A stretch of DNA of 64,000 nucleotides from Paulownia fortunei (lineage: Eukaryota > Streptophyta > Magnoliopsida > Lamiales > Paulowniaceae), in the NCBI GenBank assembly GCA_019321725.1, contig CM033109.1, forward strand, positions 24,001,048-24,065,047. Direction: 5' to 3'. Both the position numbers and the translations under genes were made by a program. Positions 1 through 13,000 of this stretch are shown one piece after another. The notes below the pieces were generated by a model. That model ran no database searches. It worked only from the letters and a program-made list of their open reading frames with translations, and was not told the DNA's origin. Positions within the stretch are counted from its first letter, which is position 1. The number at the start of each line of letters is the position of its first letter.

Positions 1-369
1 TCATAATCTATATCTCAGTCATGTGCATTAGGAATGACGCAACCACAGTCAAATCAATGAATGTGTAATTCAAGGTCACTTCACAATGTTTCTGATTTGC
101 AGTTAACTATGGTAGTCTTCATACAATTTCATGTAAACAATTAGTAAATGCTGTCTATCTTATTGTCTGATGCAGAAGAGCTTCAATTGGGTATTTGGAC
201 CCACAAACATCATAATAGGACAATGTAAGTGGTATAAACAATACCAGAAAGCCAGAACAGGAAGAAACTAAAAGGACTACGCACAGAGAGTATAATGTTA
301 GGAGAAGCAAAATCAGGGAAGAAAATGGCAGTGTGAATGCCAATAAGCAATTTATTCCCTTTTATATAC

Positions 370-3300
370 CTGTAAACCAGAAAGGCTGTCATCGACTTCC
401 CCTGGTCTCAAGACGTCCACCCCCCTGTTTAACAACTTTACCCATTAGTAACTTGTATTTTCTTATTTGATTCTCAAGGGAAAGTGAAATGCTAAATTAG
501 AAGGAACTTCAACCAAAGTTATATTAGATGAGTGCTACCCTTACTTCCACTGGATTCTGTTTTTGAGTTTCTTTTCTATGAGACCAATGCCTTCAAGAAC
601 ATTAGTTATATCGTATATACGCCTCTTCTGGACCTGTTGGGGGAAAAAAATCTTTCAGCTACTAAAACCTGGTCAAAAGTGAAGCATCAATTGGCAGACA
701 CAATCACCTCTAATGTGTCTGCAGCTTTATTCAAATCAAGGATACCATCTTCTGCATGTTTTATGAGATTAATGAACTTCTTTGTTAGGAGACCTGAGGG
801 GGAAAAATGCAATTCAATGAGTTTATCCTCCGATGAACCATATAAAAAGTTAAATCCTAAGGCAATCGATTACCATATGCAAACAGATGCATCCAACAGG
901 AGGAAAGGAGAAGTGAATATAAAATACCACAGGTAATATCTATACCTAAAGAGCTATCATAACGACAGGGACCAACTGAAGTGAGATTATTGCCAGCTGG
1001 AGAACCTGCAAAATAGATGTTTATCAGAAAACTACTAGAGAGAGAGACCATATTCATTAATTGCTATTCCTCGACTTCAAAAAAGAATATCATAAATAAG
1101 ATTTGACCACAAGATAAAAAATGGATGATAGTGATTCACACCAATATTTGTCGTGGGAGTCTGAGAGCCAGCTTTATTTGCCTTAGTTGTCCTAGGAACC
1201 TTTTGGGCTTTTCCTGCTTTTCCCGACACAGGTGTCCGAAGGGGACCTTTGATGACGCCAGTGCTGCCAGGACCCACATTTTGATCGGCAGATTTGGCTT
1301 CACAGTCTGCCATTCCACTCTTCCGCTTTAATGGCTTGTGGAGACAAAATAGTAAGTTCACAATCAATTTTAGTAAATAATTAATCTCAAATGAAAGAAA
1401 GAATAAAGGATGTACCATAATGCACTTTCTATGAAGAAACAACACAGTTCCAGTGTAATTATACTGAATAACAATCAGAGACCTTCTAAAGTACAGAAGC
1501 TAAAAAGCAGAACTTACAACATCACTTAACTCACAGGACACCCTATAAGAGAAATAATGAAAATGACATCACCAAAGCAGCTAAATGAGGACATCAATCT
1601 ATTTGTCCACAATAGACGCTAAATGATAGATTGGTAGCATATGTTCGGTGATTATGCCAAACAAGTAGAACAATAAATATGTCTACCAAGTTACAAGTTG
1701 CAAATCAATAATTACGCAGAGAATAAACACCAATTTCTCCATTTTGGTAAGAGACTTCATATGCCCACAAAAAGATGAAAGACGCCACTTGACACCAACT
1801 GCAAAGGGGCTCTTCAACATTTTCAACATATAATGCAATCAACTTGCAAATAGAGCCTCTATCAGAAATTTGCAATAAACAATATGATGAATAAACTACT
1901 GAAGCACCAGCAACAATCAAAATGAACTCTTGGTCCTCGGAAGATCCAACTGCCAGGAGTTTGGATTTTATGCTAGATTATAATAGTAGTCAATATGGGA
2001 TGTGGCAGAAACAAAGTCCTCTAATATTCATTAATGCTTTTACCCTATTCGCAATAAAATTTTGAGGTTAATTTAATCTTCTTCGTTTTTATCATCTCCT
2101 GGAACGCATACAGATTAGGGAGGAGAAAATTAATTGACAAGAGATCACAGTAATCCCTCCTCTCTGTCATTCACTTCCTTTTTTTTAATAAATTCTGATA
2201 ATTTCCAAATGTATCGCCACTCCTCCATGCTATATCCCAACCATAGTGGGCATACTTACTTCTATATTCTTCACCAGATTCATCCCATAATTCTGAAAAG
2301 ACAACATCTTTAGAGCTTCTGCCACAACTTATTTATAAGATCCAGAATTCTTGTCAACAGCATGCTAACTATTGTCATTGTTGGCCAATTGAATTCTAGA
2401 ACTGGTAAAGCTATATCCTTTACTTTCTGTTAACAGAACAACCAGAAATACAATTACAGCCAGCAAAACCAAAATCTTTCCGAAAGCTGTCTTGTTTCGC
2501 TAAAGGTAGAGAACTGATTCACATGGCTGCATGACACCCAAGCTTCTTCATATGAACTTCCTTGGACATATCTTGTAAAATAGTAAAATGCCGAATATTC
2601 TTTTTAGTGGAAGAAGTGTATTTCCTCAGGCTTCCAGATCACAGAATGAGGAATCACTCGGTGAGAGCCAAAGTATAAACAGAAGTAACTGAATGAGGGC
2701 CATGAAATTCAGCACTTAAAAGTTGCTATTTTTCAGTGATTTTCTATTGCAGCGTCCCATGAAAATGTTGATCAAACAATTTTGCACAACTAGTCTCTTT
2801 AGTGCAATCTGTGCAAATAAAAGCATCATGTTAGAAACTTCCCGCATTGGTAGTTCACAGCTTTATTTATTACTTGAGGATGATGACTAGTCCCTTGATT
2901 ATTTCACATTTTCACTGAAGAAACTCTACGAAAACTACTCTTTTAATTTAGTGTGGCGAGGGTTGATCCAACTATGCAATTCCAGACAGTGAGAATGGAA
3001 GGAGGCAAATTGGTAACTGACTAACTGAGGAGGTTGTAAAGTATGCATACCAAATTCAAACAGAAAGAGCACACAGAGCAATCTAATCCAACAGATGTCA
3101 AGCTTAACACCTTGCAACTAAATAAGGCAAATAAAATTTGAAGAGTTAAAAACATCCACCAAATGAAAAATGAGCATATTGATGAAGAGAAAAAAAAGAC
3201 CTTGTAATTGGTAATGCCTCAAGAACCCATAGATCATTGTATCCAGTCAAACCAAACTAAGCACTGAGTCATAACTCAAGCAATGCATCAATACCAATAA

Positions 3301-3916
3301 ATATTTCCACACTCATCAACAGAAGATAGAAGATCAAACTAACGCTAATTTTCTGCATAATCAGCACAAAAAAATGTAATCTTGACGCTAAACCAAGACA
3401 AACAATACTGTTCAAGCACAGTGTAGCTAATATCTAAATAACTTAACTCCAATGTAGTTCGCAATACAGCATCAATCAACAAAAATCAATCACAGGTATT
3501 CATCCCTCAAATACCCATTTGACCCCTGAACTTGATTTCTAAAACTCATTTGACCCCTGATCTTAAAATCAACCATTCGTTTAGCCAAACTTAATTCCTA
3601 AAAATCAGGAAAAGAGACTATCCAAGAATTATATGAATAACAGATAGACCCTAATCTCTTAACTATGACAACTATAGATAAGTAGGAAACTTTCATACAA
3701 ACACATTATAAAAGAAACTCAAAAGAACTAGAGGCTCACAGGAGGCGTCTTTACGACAATGGCTTCCTCGAGTTCTTGATTGGGCTTACGGTGATGAGGC
3801 TCAGCGGCAGGAAAGTGGTGGTAGTCAAAGCCTCCTCCTCCTCCGAACGGCGGCTTCATGGAAGTAAAAGCCGACTGTTTTCTAGAACTTTGCGGCTGCG
3901 GCTGCGGCTGCTGCAT
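370..3916 (-). CDS. E2F: E2F transcription factor, 5' part (3' end beyond window)
   Basis: Six coding exons read right to left: 3740-3916, 1142-1334, 946-1005, 708-793, 545-633 and 370-424. All junctions are GT-AG and in phase, giving 220 residues. The family acts as a DP-partnered activator or repressor at TTTSSCGC sites of S-phase genes, under retinoblastoma control. Residues 20-35 hold the plant N-terminal signature SMKPPF...DYHHF. A basic stretch (LKRKSG, then [16 protein letters not shown]) covers about 60-120. The winged-helix DNA-binding domain starts near RYDSSLGLLTKKF (about 138-150) and includes the DNA-contact motif RRIYD at 176-180, then [15 protein letters not shown]. Visible coding ends after [13 protein letters not shown], just before the coiled-coil dimerisation region. 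The next exon is not found in bases 1-363, so the remainder lies outside. The start at 3916 was chosen over an in-frame ATG at 3979 because the upstream residues are not family-like. Intron 1 is 2.4 kb. The E2Fa/b type is inferred. Confidence 0.92.
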
Positions 3917-4279
3917 GATTGAACGTTTTCTTAAAGCTGAAAGACTGAAAGAAAGCAAGGGGATTCTTGAATTTTTCAATTAATTCTGATTTCCAAGAAT
4001 CGATCTTTGGGTGCCTTTTGGGGGTTTGGCGGAGAGGAAATTGAGTAGGAGGAAATGGAAAGGAAATCGAAGGGCGGAAATGGAAATTGCGGGAGGAATT
4101 GAAGTGGGAGTTGGGAGGGATCAGATTTGGGTGAGAAGGAATAAAAAAGAGGGAAAGAGATGGGAAAGAAAACGAGGGAAAGGAAGTGAGTGAGGAAGGG
4201 AGGAGGGAATTTGGTTCGGATATAGATGTGGAGGGAAGCTCTTGTCTATATATATAGATATATATACATACATACATAT

Positions 4280-5620
4280 GTATTTAACCCTATATTAGAA
4301 TCCACACTATTACTTATTATTTGAGTCAAGGACTAAATTCAAGTTGATTTTTGGTATAGAAGGGCTAAGCATTGTGCTAGAAAAAAACCCTAATTAAATT
4401 AATTGGTGAGTCCTTAAAAAAATAAAGAGAAATTATACCTTATGAAATGAATGAATTGAAACGTAATCGAATCAACGTAATTACAAGTGATCTGAAGGTT
4501 ATTGTCAATTAAGAAGGGCTCAAATCAATGTATCTTATATAGTTCTATTCAATGTAATACATAATATACTTAATTTATCATGTATTTAAATAATTAATAT
4601 TAAATAAAATATTTATTAATTATTCACGCATCCTTTCAATGACTATCCATCTTCGTTGTTCTTTATATAGTTATTGTTGGCAATTCAGTGGTATGCAATA
4701 TTCTAAATGAGACATTGCTAGATAAAGCTCTCTTTCCTTTTAATGAACAATTTCATCTGGATTTTAAATATATTGTCCATATAATACAGTCTGGTATTAA
4801 ATTTAGTATTAAAAAATGAGGGCAACTTCCTTTTTTTTTTTTAAAAAATTTGTAGGATCAACTGCATTACAATAAAAACTTATACAGAATTATAATTTCT
4901 ATTGAATTTAAGTTTCTTTAAGTAAACAATGAGTTTTTTAAACTATTAATTTTATCGTAGTTATCATAATTTTTTTCCCTAATAGTTAAAGGAAAGAAAG
5001 AAATGATAATGATTTTAATCCACTTTTTGTGCCATATTTTTCTGGTTTTTAATTTCTACTTGTGGAGTTAATAAACATTTTTTTCTAATTCAGAGTGATT
5101 ATATATTTGAGTTCGACCGAATTAACTTAATAGAAGTCTAACCCAAAAAGAAAAAGAACTTAATATAAGTTTTTTAAGCAGGGTTTGGATCGGCGATTCG
5201 CGCCTTCAGTTCGCACCGTTAAGCAGGCGATCTTTTGGCGCGTATTGCCCTTTTCAACTAACGCTCGCCACGTGGCTCGTCACGCTTGCGTTGACCCGGC
5301 AAAACCTGGTCAAAGCAGATTTTGTTAGTGGGCCTGTATATGGTTGGGCTGGCCTTTTCTTGTTTTGGTCCTTGAAAACGGCCCACGAATAGAGCGTTCT
5401 TGCTAGTCTGAATATATATATATATATATGTATATATGTATATATATGTTAGCAAAAGCCACCTCCAAAATGCTATAATCTCAAATTTTATATGTGAATT
5501 GAACATCCTTCAAATTCTTAAGTCGCCCACCATATTAATCAAAATATATATTTTGTCCGTGAGACTTAGAATTTTGGCTCTGTTCCTATATACACTTTTG
5601 AAGACGATGTTGTAACACAA
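4280..5620. other. Spacer upstream of E2F, with a GC-rich patch
   Basis: No coding region is supported. Bases 4200-4280 are an AT-rich, TATA-like stretch just upstream of the E2F first exon and may hold its core promoter. The rest is AT-rich except for about 5175-5305, which is unusually GC-rich and contains E2F-like motifs (reported separately). A TA/TG microsatellite lies at about 5410-5450. Open frames here are interrupted and low in complexity. Confidence 0.5.
5234..5241 (+). promoter_or_regulatory. Candidate E2F binding site TTTGGCGC
   Basis: TTTGGCGC fits the E2F consensus TTTSSCGC exactly. It lies in a GC-rich patch about 1.3 kb upstream of the E2F start codon and about 0.6 kb below the 3' end of the neighbouring minus-strand gene. 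A second near-match, ATTCGCGCC, lies at about 5195-5203. Autoregulation is an inference from position; an eight-base motif can arise by chance. Confidence 0.3.
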
Positions 5621-5830
5621 TTAAGGAGTCAAGGACATCATAGAATTATAGAGTAGACAGTCTTATCTTGCTTGCATCACCAAGTATCAGATCCATAAGT
5701 GAAATGATTCGAATGTCTAACCACGTTTCAAGTGTATTTCACCGAATATTGCACTGAATATCTCTCAACCTTACTGTAATCAACCTATATGGATAAATCA
5801 GTTGGTGAGAATTCTTAACATAAGGATTGT

Positions 5831-6067
5831 TTACTTGAACAAATGTGCCAGGTCAGGGTCATCCATGTCCAGGTCCAACCATCCATTCATACGCATATAT
5901 TCGATGTAGTGGTCTGGGGGCTTTATAGCACGTGGATTTCGTGGAGTGAAGCCATAAATTCTCTCAAGATCCCGAGCAAGCCAACGAGTATATGCACGGT
6001 CTAGAGGAGGCACAATCTTCAACAACAGCTCGTCCTTCTTCTCTTGCTTTGCAGGTTTATTTCCCAT
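5831..6067 (-). CDS. Conserved small plant protein of unknown function, 78 aa
   Basis: A single coding exon encodes 78 residues starting MGNKPAKQEKKDELLLKIVPP and ending DLDMDDPDLAHLFK. I recognise it as a short protein conserved across plants without an established role. It is soluble and charged, with the conserved-looking cores LDRAYTRWLARDLERIYGF and RAIKPPDHYIEYMRMNGWLD. MGNK could look like an N-myristoylation start, but the following residues are not a strong match. The start at 6067 was preferred over an upstream in-frame ATG at 6157 because a good splice acceptor (TTTAG, 6076-6077) lies 9 bases above it, so the upstream ATG falls in an intron. The leader continues at about 8001-8090 after a 1.9 kb intron (donor GTGAGT). 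The gene shares orientation with E2F and is divergent from the NSRP1-type gene. Confidence 0.8.
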   Translation of the reverse strand: MGNKPAKQEKKDELLLKIVPPLDRAYTRWLARDLERIYGFTPRNPRAIKPPDHYIEYMRMNGWLDLDMDDPDLAHLFK

Positions 6068-6075
6068 TGGTAAAC

Positions 6076-8000
6076 CTAAACAACTTAAGAAACAAAAGTC
6101 AAGGAAAAAACACAAACAAATTTCACGCAAATCTTGGAAGACCATTTCCCTTTTCACACATCATATTTGTATTGGCAAATTGTACTAGTGAAAAAATTGA
6201 CATTGACATAACTAGCGAAGTATTCCAGTCAGCTAACAAAAGTATTAAACTTTGCACAATAAAACCATGCCTGATTATAGTTGCCTGGTGAGCTTGTCAT
6301 AGTGGATCTGTAGCTTTAAACTATCTAAACTTTGTCAAAAAATGGGAAGAAATATTAGCAGTCGTTCGAGAATCAAGAAGATAGACAATACTTGACATTT
6401 CAATACATGTGCACAAGAGTTTCATTTCCTCCTCGTTAAATATGACAACAAGAGGAAAATTTAAGATCGAGAGTTTGAAGGCACCAGCAATCTGGGAGAA
6501 CCTTCAAACTCATTTGTATATCTTTCTTTTCATGCAATCTATGCCTGTAGAGTGTAAACCCTGTCTCCGTCTCCTGCTCTTGTCATGTCCTTTGTGTCCC
6601 CTTAGTGCCTTGCTCTTAGAGCTGGAGCCTTATCATGTCGCAGACTTACAAAGGTTGAACTTAGATGGTAGGCTTTTCCTTTGAGTGTTTTTTAAGGCCA
6701 TACAAATTTAGGCCAAGTTATTTTTGGTTATAAGAACCCATTTAAGGTGCCATTAAACACAAGGAAACTCCCAAAGAGAGACCACAATTAGTTAGATGTC
6801 ACACTTGCTGAAATAGTTCAGAACTAAAAGAAACCTTCATTTGAGACTAGATATATTTACAATACAAGATCATACAATCAGTGTAATGCTTGCAGCCTGT
6901 ATAATTTGATCAAGCTTAAAAAGGATTCATCTATCACAATCTGATTGCTTGTCAATCGACTACTGACCAACTTCGTATCATCACACCAACCTTTATTATT
7001 ACGTGAATCAATGTCAAACACAATTTATAGACAAAACAGTAGAACTCGTATATTCCCATTAGTCCCAAAAGATGGGATCCTCAAAATGAAATGAGATTGA
7101 TCCAGCGTTAAGGAGTATTTGTGGTAACTGAGCAAAAGTGGCCACAACCTGATTGTGCTGCTATTTGGATTCTATACATTCCAACTTGACTCTGAGGTGA
7201 TTTGCATTTTTACTATGCCAATAAAGGCAAGCCAATCTACAATTCCCCAAGTGTGGTCACCAGATTGATGTACCAGTGGGCTTTGGGTCAATAAATTATG
7301 GATTAACTGAGAAGTGAGATCAAATGATAAACCAGGTGGAAATCTAGCCTTGAGTTGTGGGAACAACTATGAGATGTTGCAAAGAAATCTTTTAGTCGAG
7401 AATATTGATACTAAGCAGCAGTTAGGATGACTATGCATCAATCCAGAATAAAGGTAGAGCACTTCCGACTACTCTGAGTTTTGAAGATTTTGGCGTCATC
7501 GAGTTAGCTCATTTAACCGCATTAGCCTACTTGCATTCATAATCCACAGTTCTTTAGGAATCTTGAGGTAATCATTTCAAGAAACACCAAGTTAAAAACA
7601 GGGAAGAACAAAAATCCTCTACTTACAGAAGAAACCCTTTTAAATTTGATCAAATTCGACACCGAAAATGACTCTGGTTATGCTTTTCAATCCCTCAATT
7701 AAGAATAACCCTCTTTATATTCGAAAAAATTCTAGCCCACCAATTAAAGCATCAAATACACAAATACAACTCACTCAAACCCAGAATTATACTTGAAAGA
7801 CGACATTTTTCGTGTAAACTGGAACAATACTAGAAAGTTGGCATCAAATAAATTCTAGCATCAATTCAACCCGCACCAGCAAAGTTACAACCTAGTACAA
7901 CAACAAATATTAAGCCTACAATTTAACAAAAGAAGGCAATTTCATGCTACATGTTTAGCAATTCGAAAGATTAAAACTGAAAAAGTGGTCAAGAACTCAC
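6076..8000 (-). other. Leader intron of the 78-aa gene
   Basis: On the minus strand the stretch starts with GTGAGT (complement of 7995-8000) and ends in TTTAG before the coding exon. No coding segment is supported inside it. A plant gene this small with a leader intron this long suggests intron-mediated expression control, which is an inference. Confidence 0.6.
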
Positions 8001-8149
8001 CTATAAATGTCTGGTTCCTGGAATTACAGGGTGGCCGGGATGACGAGAACACTGCAGCGAACTACAATTTGAGTTGAGCTGAGGGGTGGATGATTCCTGA
8101 TTTTATTCTAGTTTTTAGGTTTGAGAAAAAAGAGGGCCATACATTCCCT

Positions 8150-9400
8150 TGTACGCATCTCCTGTTGTGTTGGACAAAACCAAAGTTCTGTGATTTAATT
8201 TAGGTATATATTAAAAATAAATAAAAATAATTAGGGAATATATTTTGTTTTCTCACAAATTTTAAATGAAAATGAGTTGTCAAGTTTATTTATTTATTGT
8301 TGTTCTATTATACCTTATGAAAAATGAAATTACCTGTGTGTACAACTCATAAATATATCCATGTGAGAATCCCTTCCATATTTTTTAAAAATTAAATATT
8401 TCTTTTCTTTAACATTTTGGAAACTTTACTCAATTAGAATTTTTATTGGATATTGATGTTTCGCCTTACATTTTAGGATTAGTATACATTTTTTTATTAA
8501 TTCACTTATTCTCATAAATACTTAGTACGTATCCATATATATGAAGTATAAAATAAAATATAAATTAAATTAAAACGCCAAAATAACTATGATTTTCAAA
8601 TATGTCCTCAAATAGCATTTGACATCATATTTTGAATTTTGAAAATGCTTTTCTGATTCAAATTCAATTACATTGCTGGTTAAATCGAATCGAAATTGAA
8701 GTAATCAAAATTTTGGTTCACAAAAATCATATACTCTCTTTTTTTTTTTTTTTCAGTTTTTTGGTTAATTATTTAAAAATAAATAAAAAATAGATGATAA
8801 ATTAAGTAAAACAATTATAAATATATTTATTATTTATTATTTTTTAGTTTGGGTGAGTAAAATAAAAAAGAAAAAAATTATAAATATATTGATTATTTAC
8901 TATTTTTAAGTTTGGTGTGAGTAAAACAATAAAGAGAATAATACAAAAATTAAGAACAAATATTAAAAAAAATCTTAAAAATTATATGTATACTATATAA
9001 AAATTGGAAATTGTTTTTTTTGTGGATTCAATTGACATAAACCAAAAATAAAAAATAAAAAATCATAAACAAAATTAAAATTTTTAATTTAATTTTAATA
9101 TAAATATAAATTTTAATTGAGATTCAATTTCACTGATTAACTAAATTGTTGGCAATCGTAATTACCAACCTAGTCAAAATGATCTCTCCGTTGCATTTCA
9201 TTGGTAAAAGAGTATTTAGTTACACTGTTAGACGTGAAATGAACTATGCAGACATTAATGAAATTTTAATTAAATTGACTTTATAAAACTCGATATAAAT
9301 CTCAAAACCTTAACATTTGTCCAAAAAAAAAAAAAAGGGAAAAAAAAGAAAAGAAAAAGACCTTAACGATTTTCATCCAGAGTCCCAGACAATATACGCC
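8150..9400. repeat. AT-rich spacer with a degenerate inverted-repeat element
   Basis: The spacer separates the divergent 78-aa and NSRP1-type genes. From about 8640 to 9170 it resembles the non-autonomous element at 42.0-42.5 kb: GGTTAAATCGAATCG-like ends, a TTTTTGGTTAATTATTT stretch, and interior runs of AATAAATAATAAAATATATTTATAA type. There are no transposase remnants or clear target-site duplication. Poly-A and poly-T tracts occur near 8740 and 9325. Confidence 0.35.
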
Positions 9401-9420
9401 TTCAAACGGGTATAGACCAG

Positions 9421-9465
9421 CGACCCCCCCCCCCTCTCCCTTTTCCTCTCTCTCTCTCTCTCACA
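9421..9465 (+). promoter_or_regulatory. Pyrimidine-rich (CT)n patch, NSRP1-type core promoter or leader
   Basis: A run of C is followed by CTCTCCC and (CT)n, ending in CACACATCGAG. CT-rich patches of this kind are common around plant transcription starts. A plausible leader donor (GACG|GTAAAA, about 9532) and acceptor (TTTTAG, just before 10053) would place a leader intron between this patch and the ATG at 10092. Confidence 0.45.
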
Positions 9466-10091
9466 CATCGAGCCTACGGCAAAAACCTAGTTGATCTCAG
9501 AAAATTTGTGACGCCCCCACCTAGAATTAGACGGTAAAACTACTTTTTATTTAACGTTGGTGTAATTATTTTTCTTTCTACGTTTTATATGCTTTTTTTT
9601 TTTTTTTTTGGTCTTAGGTCTTAATTGGTTCGGGAAATTCAGTTGTTAGTGTTGCTGTTTGGAATTTTTAATTAATTTTCGTAGTTCAATGTTAATCAAT
9701 AGTTAGTAATCGCGGAAGATTGCGTTTTTTGTTTAGTTACAGTTGTTAAGTTTTGTTAGGCAGGGCTCCCTAATTGAATTGTTGATTTTGAATTAGGGTT
9801 AGAGATCTGTTTTAGTTTCGTCTATTCGTTTAGATTATCTGGGTTTTGTCTGTTTTTAAATTAATTTAATAAAGACTGTCCATGTATATGAGTGAACTCA
9901 AGTTAAAGAAGAAAATGCGCATAAGCATGAAGAAACTTAATTTTTTCATATGAATAACGTGGAAAATTTTGAATTTTTTTTTATTTGTGCAAAATAGCTT
10001 TTCAATATTGTGCTTCTGTTTTAATTGAATACTGATATTTGGGTTCATTTTAGGTTTGCAAATTTGAAGAGCAGACGGAAAAGAAAAAGAA

Positions 10092-13000
10092 ATGAAAAAG
10101 TACGGGTTGCAACTTAGAGTTCAACCGCAGCAGAAAAAACAGCCCACCAAACCTCCACTTCCAACCCAACTCGGCTTTAACGACGACGACGAAGATGATA
10201 ATGTTGAGAGAGACATTATGCGCCAGGCCTACAAAAACAAAACTCACAGAGATGTTAGTCCTCTTTCTTTATAAGAAATAGTTTGGCTACTCGCACTCAT
10301 TATATAGTTTTGTTTTTACTTATATTTGTAGCTTTGATAGATTTATTTGGAAATACTTATTTGCTTTCCTTTTGAATTCTTAATAGATTGAAGAGCAGCA
10401 TAAGAAGGCTCTTGAAGAAGACCCTTCGGTGTTTGACTATGATGGAGTATATGATAAGATGAAGGAGAAACAAGTTCGTCCTATAGAGCAGGATCGCCAA
10501 GATAGAAAGGTATTATTTGAATCTGTTGCTTTTCTTATTAGAAAATGACAAATTCATGTATTGGTCTACTACTTTGATGTAAACTTGATTGAATGATTTC
10601 TAGTATTTGTTAACTTTTGATGTCTTTCTGCTACTTGACAAAATTTCTTGAATAATTGCAAAATTTGCTAGTGACTGTTTCTAGGAAAAGTGTATATTGA
10701 ATCCAGATGCATCTTGAAGTAAACAATTTTGATGGATCAAAAATATAAAACTGGGTAAATTGCAAATTACTCCCTTGGACCATCTGAAAACCCTAAAGAG
10801 CAAGAATCCCATGTGAAAAATAATAAAGAAATTACCCCCATGTGAATTGAAAAGACTGAGCAACTTGTATCTCTATCAACTATAAAGGATGTTAGATGCT
10901 CTTCTTTTTTCAAAAAAAAAAAAAAACGAAAATCTTGAGAGGTAATTTGCCAAGTTATTTTTCGGATTGTTTTATTCTTTAGGACTTTCACATGGGATAA
11001 TTAGCAATTGAGGTAACTCTCGAAAGAGTTTGTAAATTGTGACCAATGAACAGGCATAATGCATCCATGCTTTTAAGTATATTTTCTTTGAAGTAAATTT
11101 TGTATTAGTTTCCATATACTTGCCCTATACCTACATATTCCTGCAATAGCGTTGTGTGTTTGGGTAAATTCGTTAGACTAGTTGGGCTTGTTTTCGACTT
11201 AGTGATCATATGAAGAGGATTGAGTTTTTCCTAATTTTAAAAATTGGGCAGTTGGGGTGGCATGGGGGGAGCTTGACATTTAAAACTCATCTATGATGAG
11301 CTGATTACTTATTAATATCCTTCTCACATAACCTTGGTTTTGTCATTGTAACTCTAAGTAATAGCTTAAGATTCATGATCTCTTAAAATCGAAGTGTTTC
11401 ACTTTCTTGCTCTCATATGCTTAAACAATGAGGTGCAAGGTTAGCACATTTTGCTTTTTGAGACTGTCCATCTTTTTGTTTATTAGCTGTGTTGGTTATT
11501 GTCTTGGCATTTTTTAGGTTCTTCTTGCTCTAACTGAATTTTTAACTTCTAATTCTTTTTAATTTTACTTTCACGTCTTTGGAAGATTTTTTTGATTAAT
11601 AGAGAAACTAGTTGTTCAAATTTGGCAACATGATTAAATGATCAGGCCACTCCTTATTTCTATTTGCAGCCACGATATATTCAAGCACTAATGGGTAAGG
11701 CAAAACAGCGAGAAAGAGAACACGAGATAAGTTATGAGAGGAAACTTGCTAAAGAGAGAAGCATAGACAAACATCTCTATGCAGATAAAGATAAGTTTGT
11801 TACTAGTGCTTACAAGAAGAAACTGGCGGAGCAAGCCAAATGGATGGAGGAAGAGCGGCTTCGTGAAATGAGAGAGGAGAAGGAAGATGTAAGTTGAACT
11901 TGCTTCAGGCTTTCATATGTCTTTTTCCTCCCGATGATGTGACTTATAATTTCCAATTATCTTCTCTGGCTTATTACTTTAATTTAGATAAGCACAGATA
12001 GCAACACACTTATGTTGTCAGCACTCAAGTTTGTATTTGGCAGGCTTATGATTTTGTGAATCTCCAAAATTCACACATTCAAGGTAAAAAATTTGAAATC
12101 AAAGAAAATCAAAGGATATTTTAACATCAGAAACTTATGTTTGAGACTTAAAAGAATCAATTTTAGTTAGATTCCATTAAATCAAAATATTTAGCAATTG
12201 GATGCATATGATCTTGTTTTCAGGATTACCACCTATCTAATCTCTTAAATACAGTGGAGCTGCCTCGTAAAAGAAATAGATTTAACAAATTAATCTTACT
12301 GTTGTCTTTAAATTCATCAAGTTGAGGTTCATTATAGCATCTAGCATATGTTATCACACCTATCAGAGCTTGTGTATAGAGACACTGAACCTACTACTGG
12401 GGAAAGCATGCTCCTTCAATCAATATTACTATGATTTTCCAAAGTTATCATTTTCAAATGGTATTATAACACCATTAACAAGATTGGACTCGTGGATCTT
12501 GTTTGGCAATATGAAGAAGCTATCTTGTTTTGATTCGTTTGTGTTAGAAGTGATTTATTGAGGCTGTCTCTGGTGCAGTTGTGCTTTTCATATTTGGCCG
12601 GTGGGACTTTCACCACTTGTTGGTGCTTCCTTTTCGGCTATTATTCACGAATTGATCAGCAAGTTACCTATGTGTGTAATTCATTTTTTTCTTATTCTCC
12701 TCTTCATTTGCATAGCTGTCTAACTTCTTCTGCTTTTTTTGGTCCTTGGTGGTGTTATTGTTGTGAAAATTGTAGTATAATATCATTTAGAATTTTGTTT
12801 GTAGTAGGATGTTTTACATTGTAATTTTGTTCTTCATTTTAACAGGTTACCAAGAAAACAGACCTCACTGATTTTTATTTCAACCTAGCTAAAAATGTAG
12901 CATTTGGTGCTAGAGGCGCTGACTTGGGGAAACCTGAAAAGCAGCCTGAAGAAGTGGTGGCTCAGCCACCAGGAGAAGTCTCTCCTCCGGCAACTGCTTC

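Noticed and set aside
155..392. Further E2F exon near the left edge
   Set aside because: Minus-strand frames here are hydrophobic and do not resemble the expected coiled coil; the next exon must lie beyond the window.
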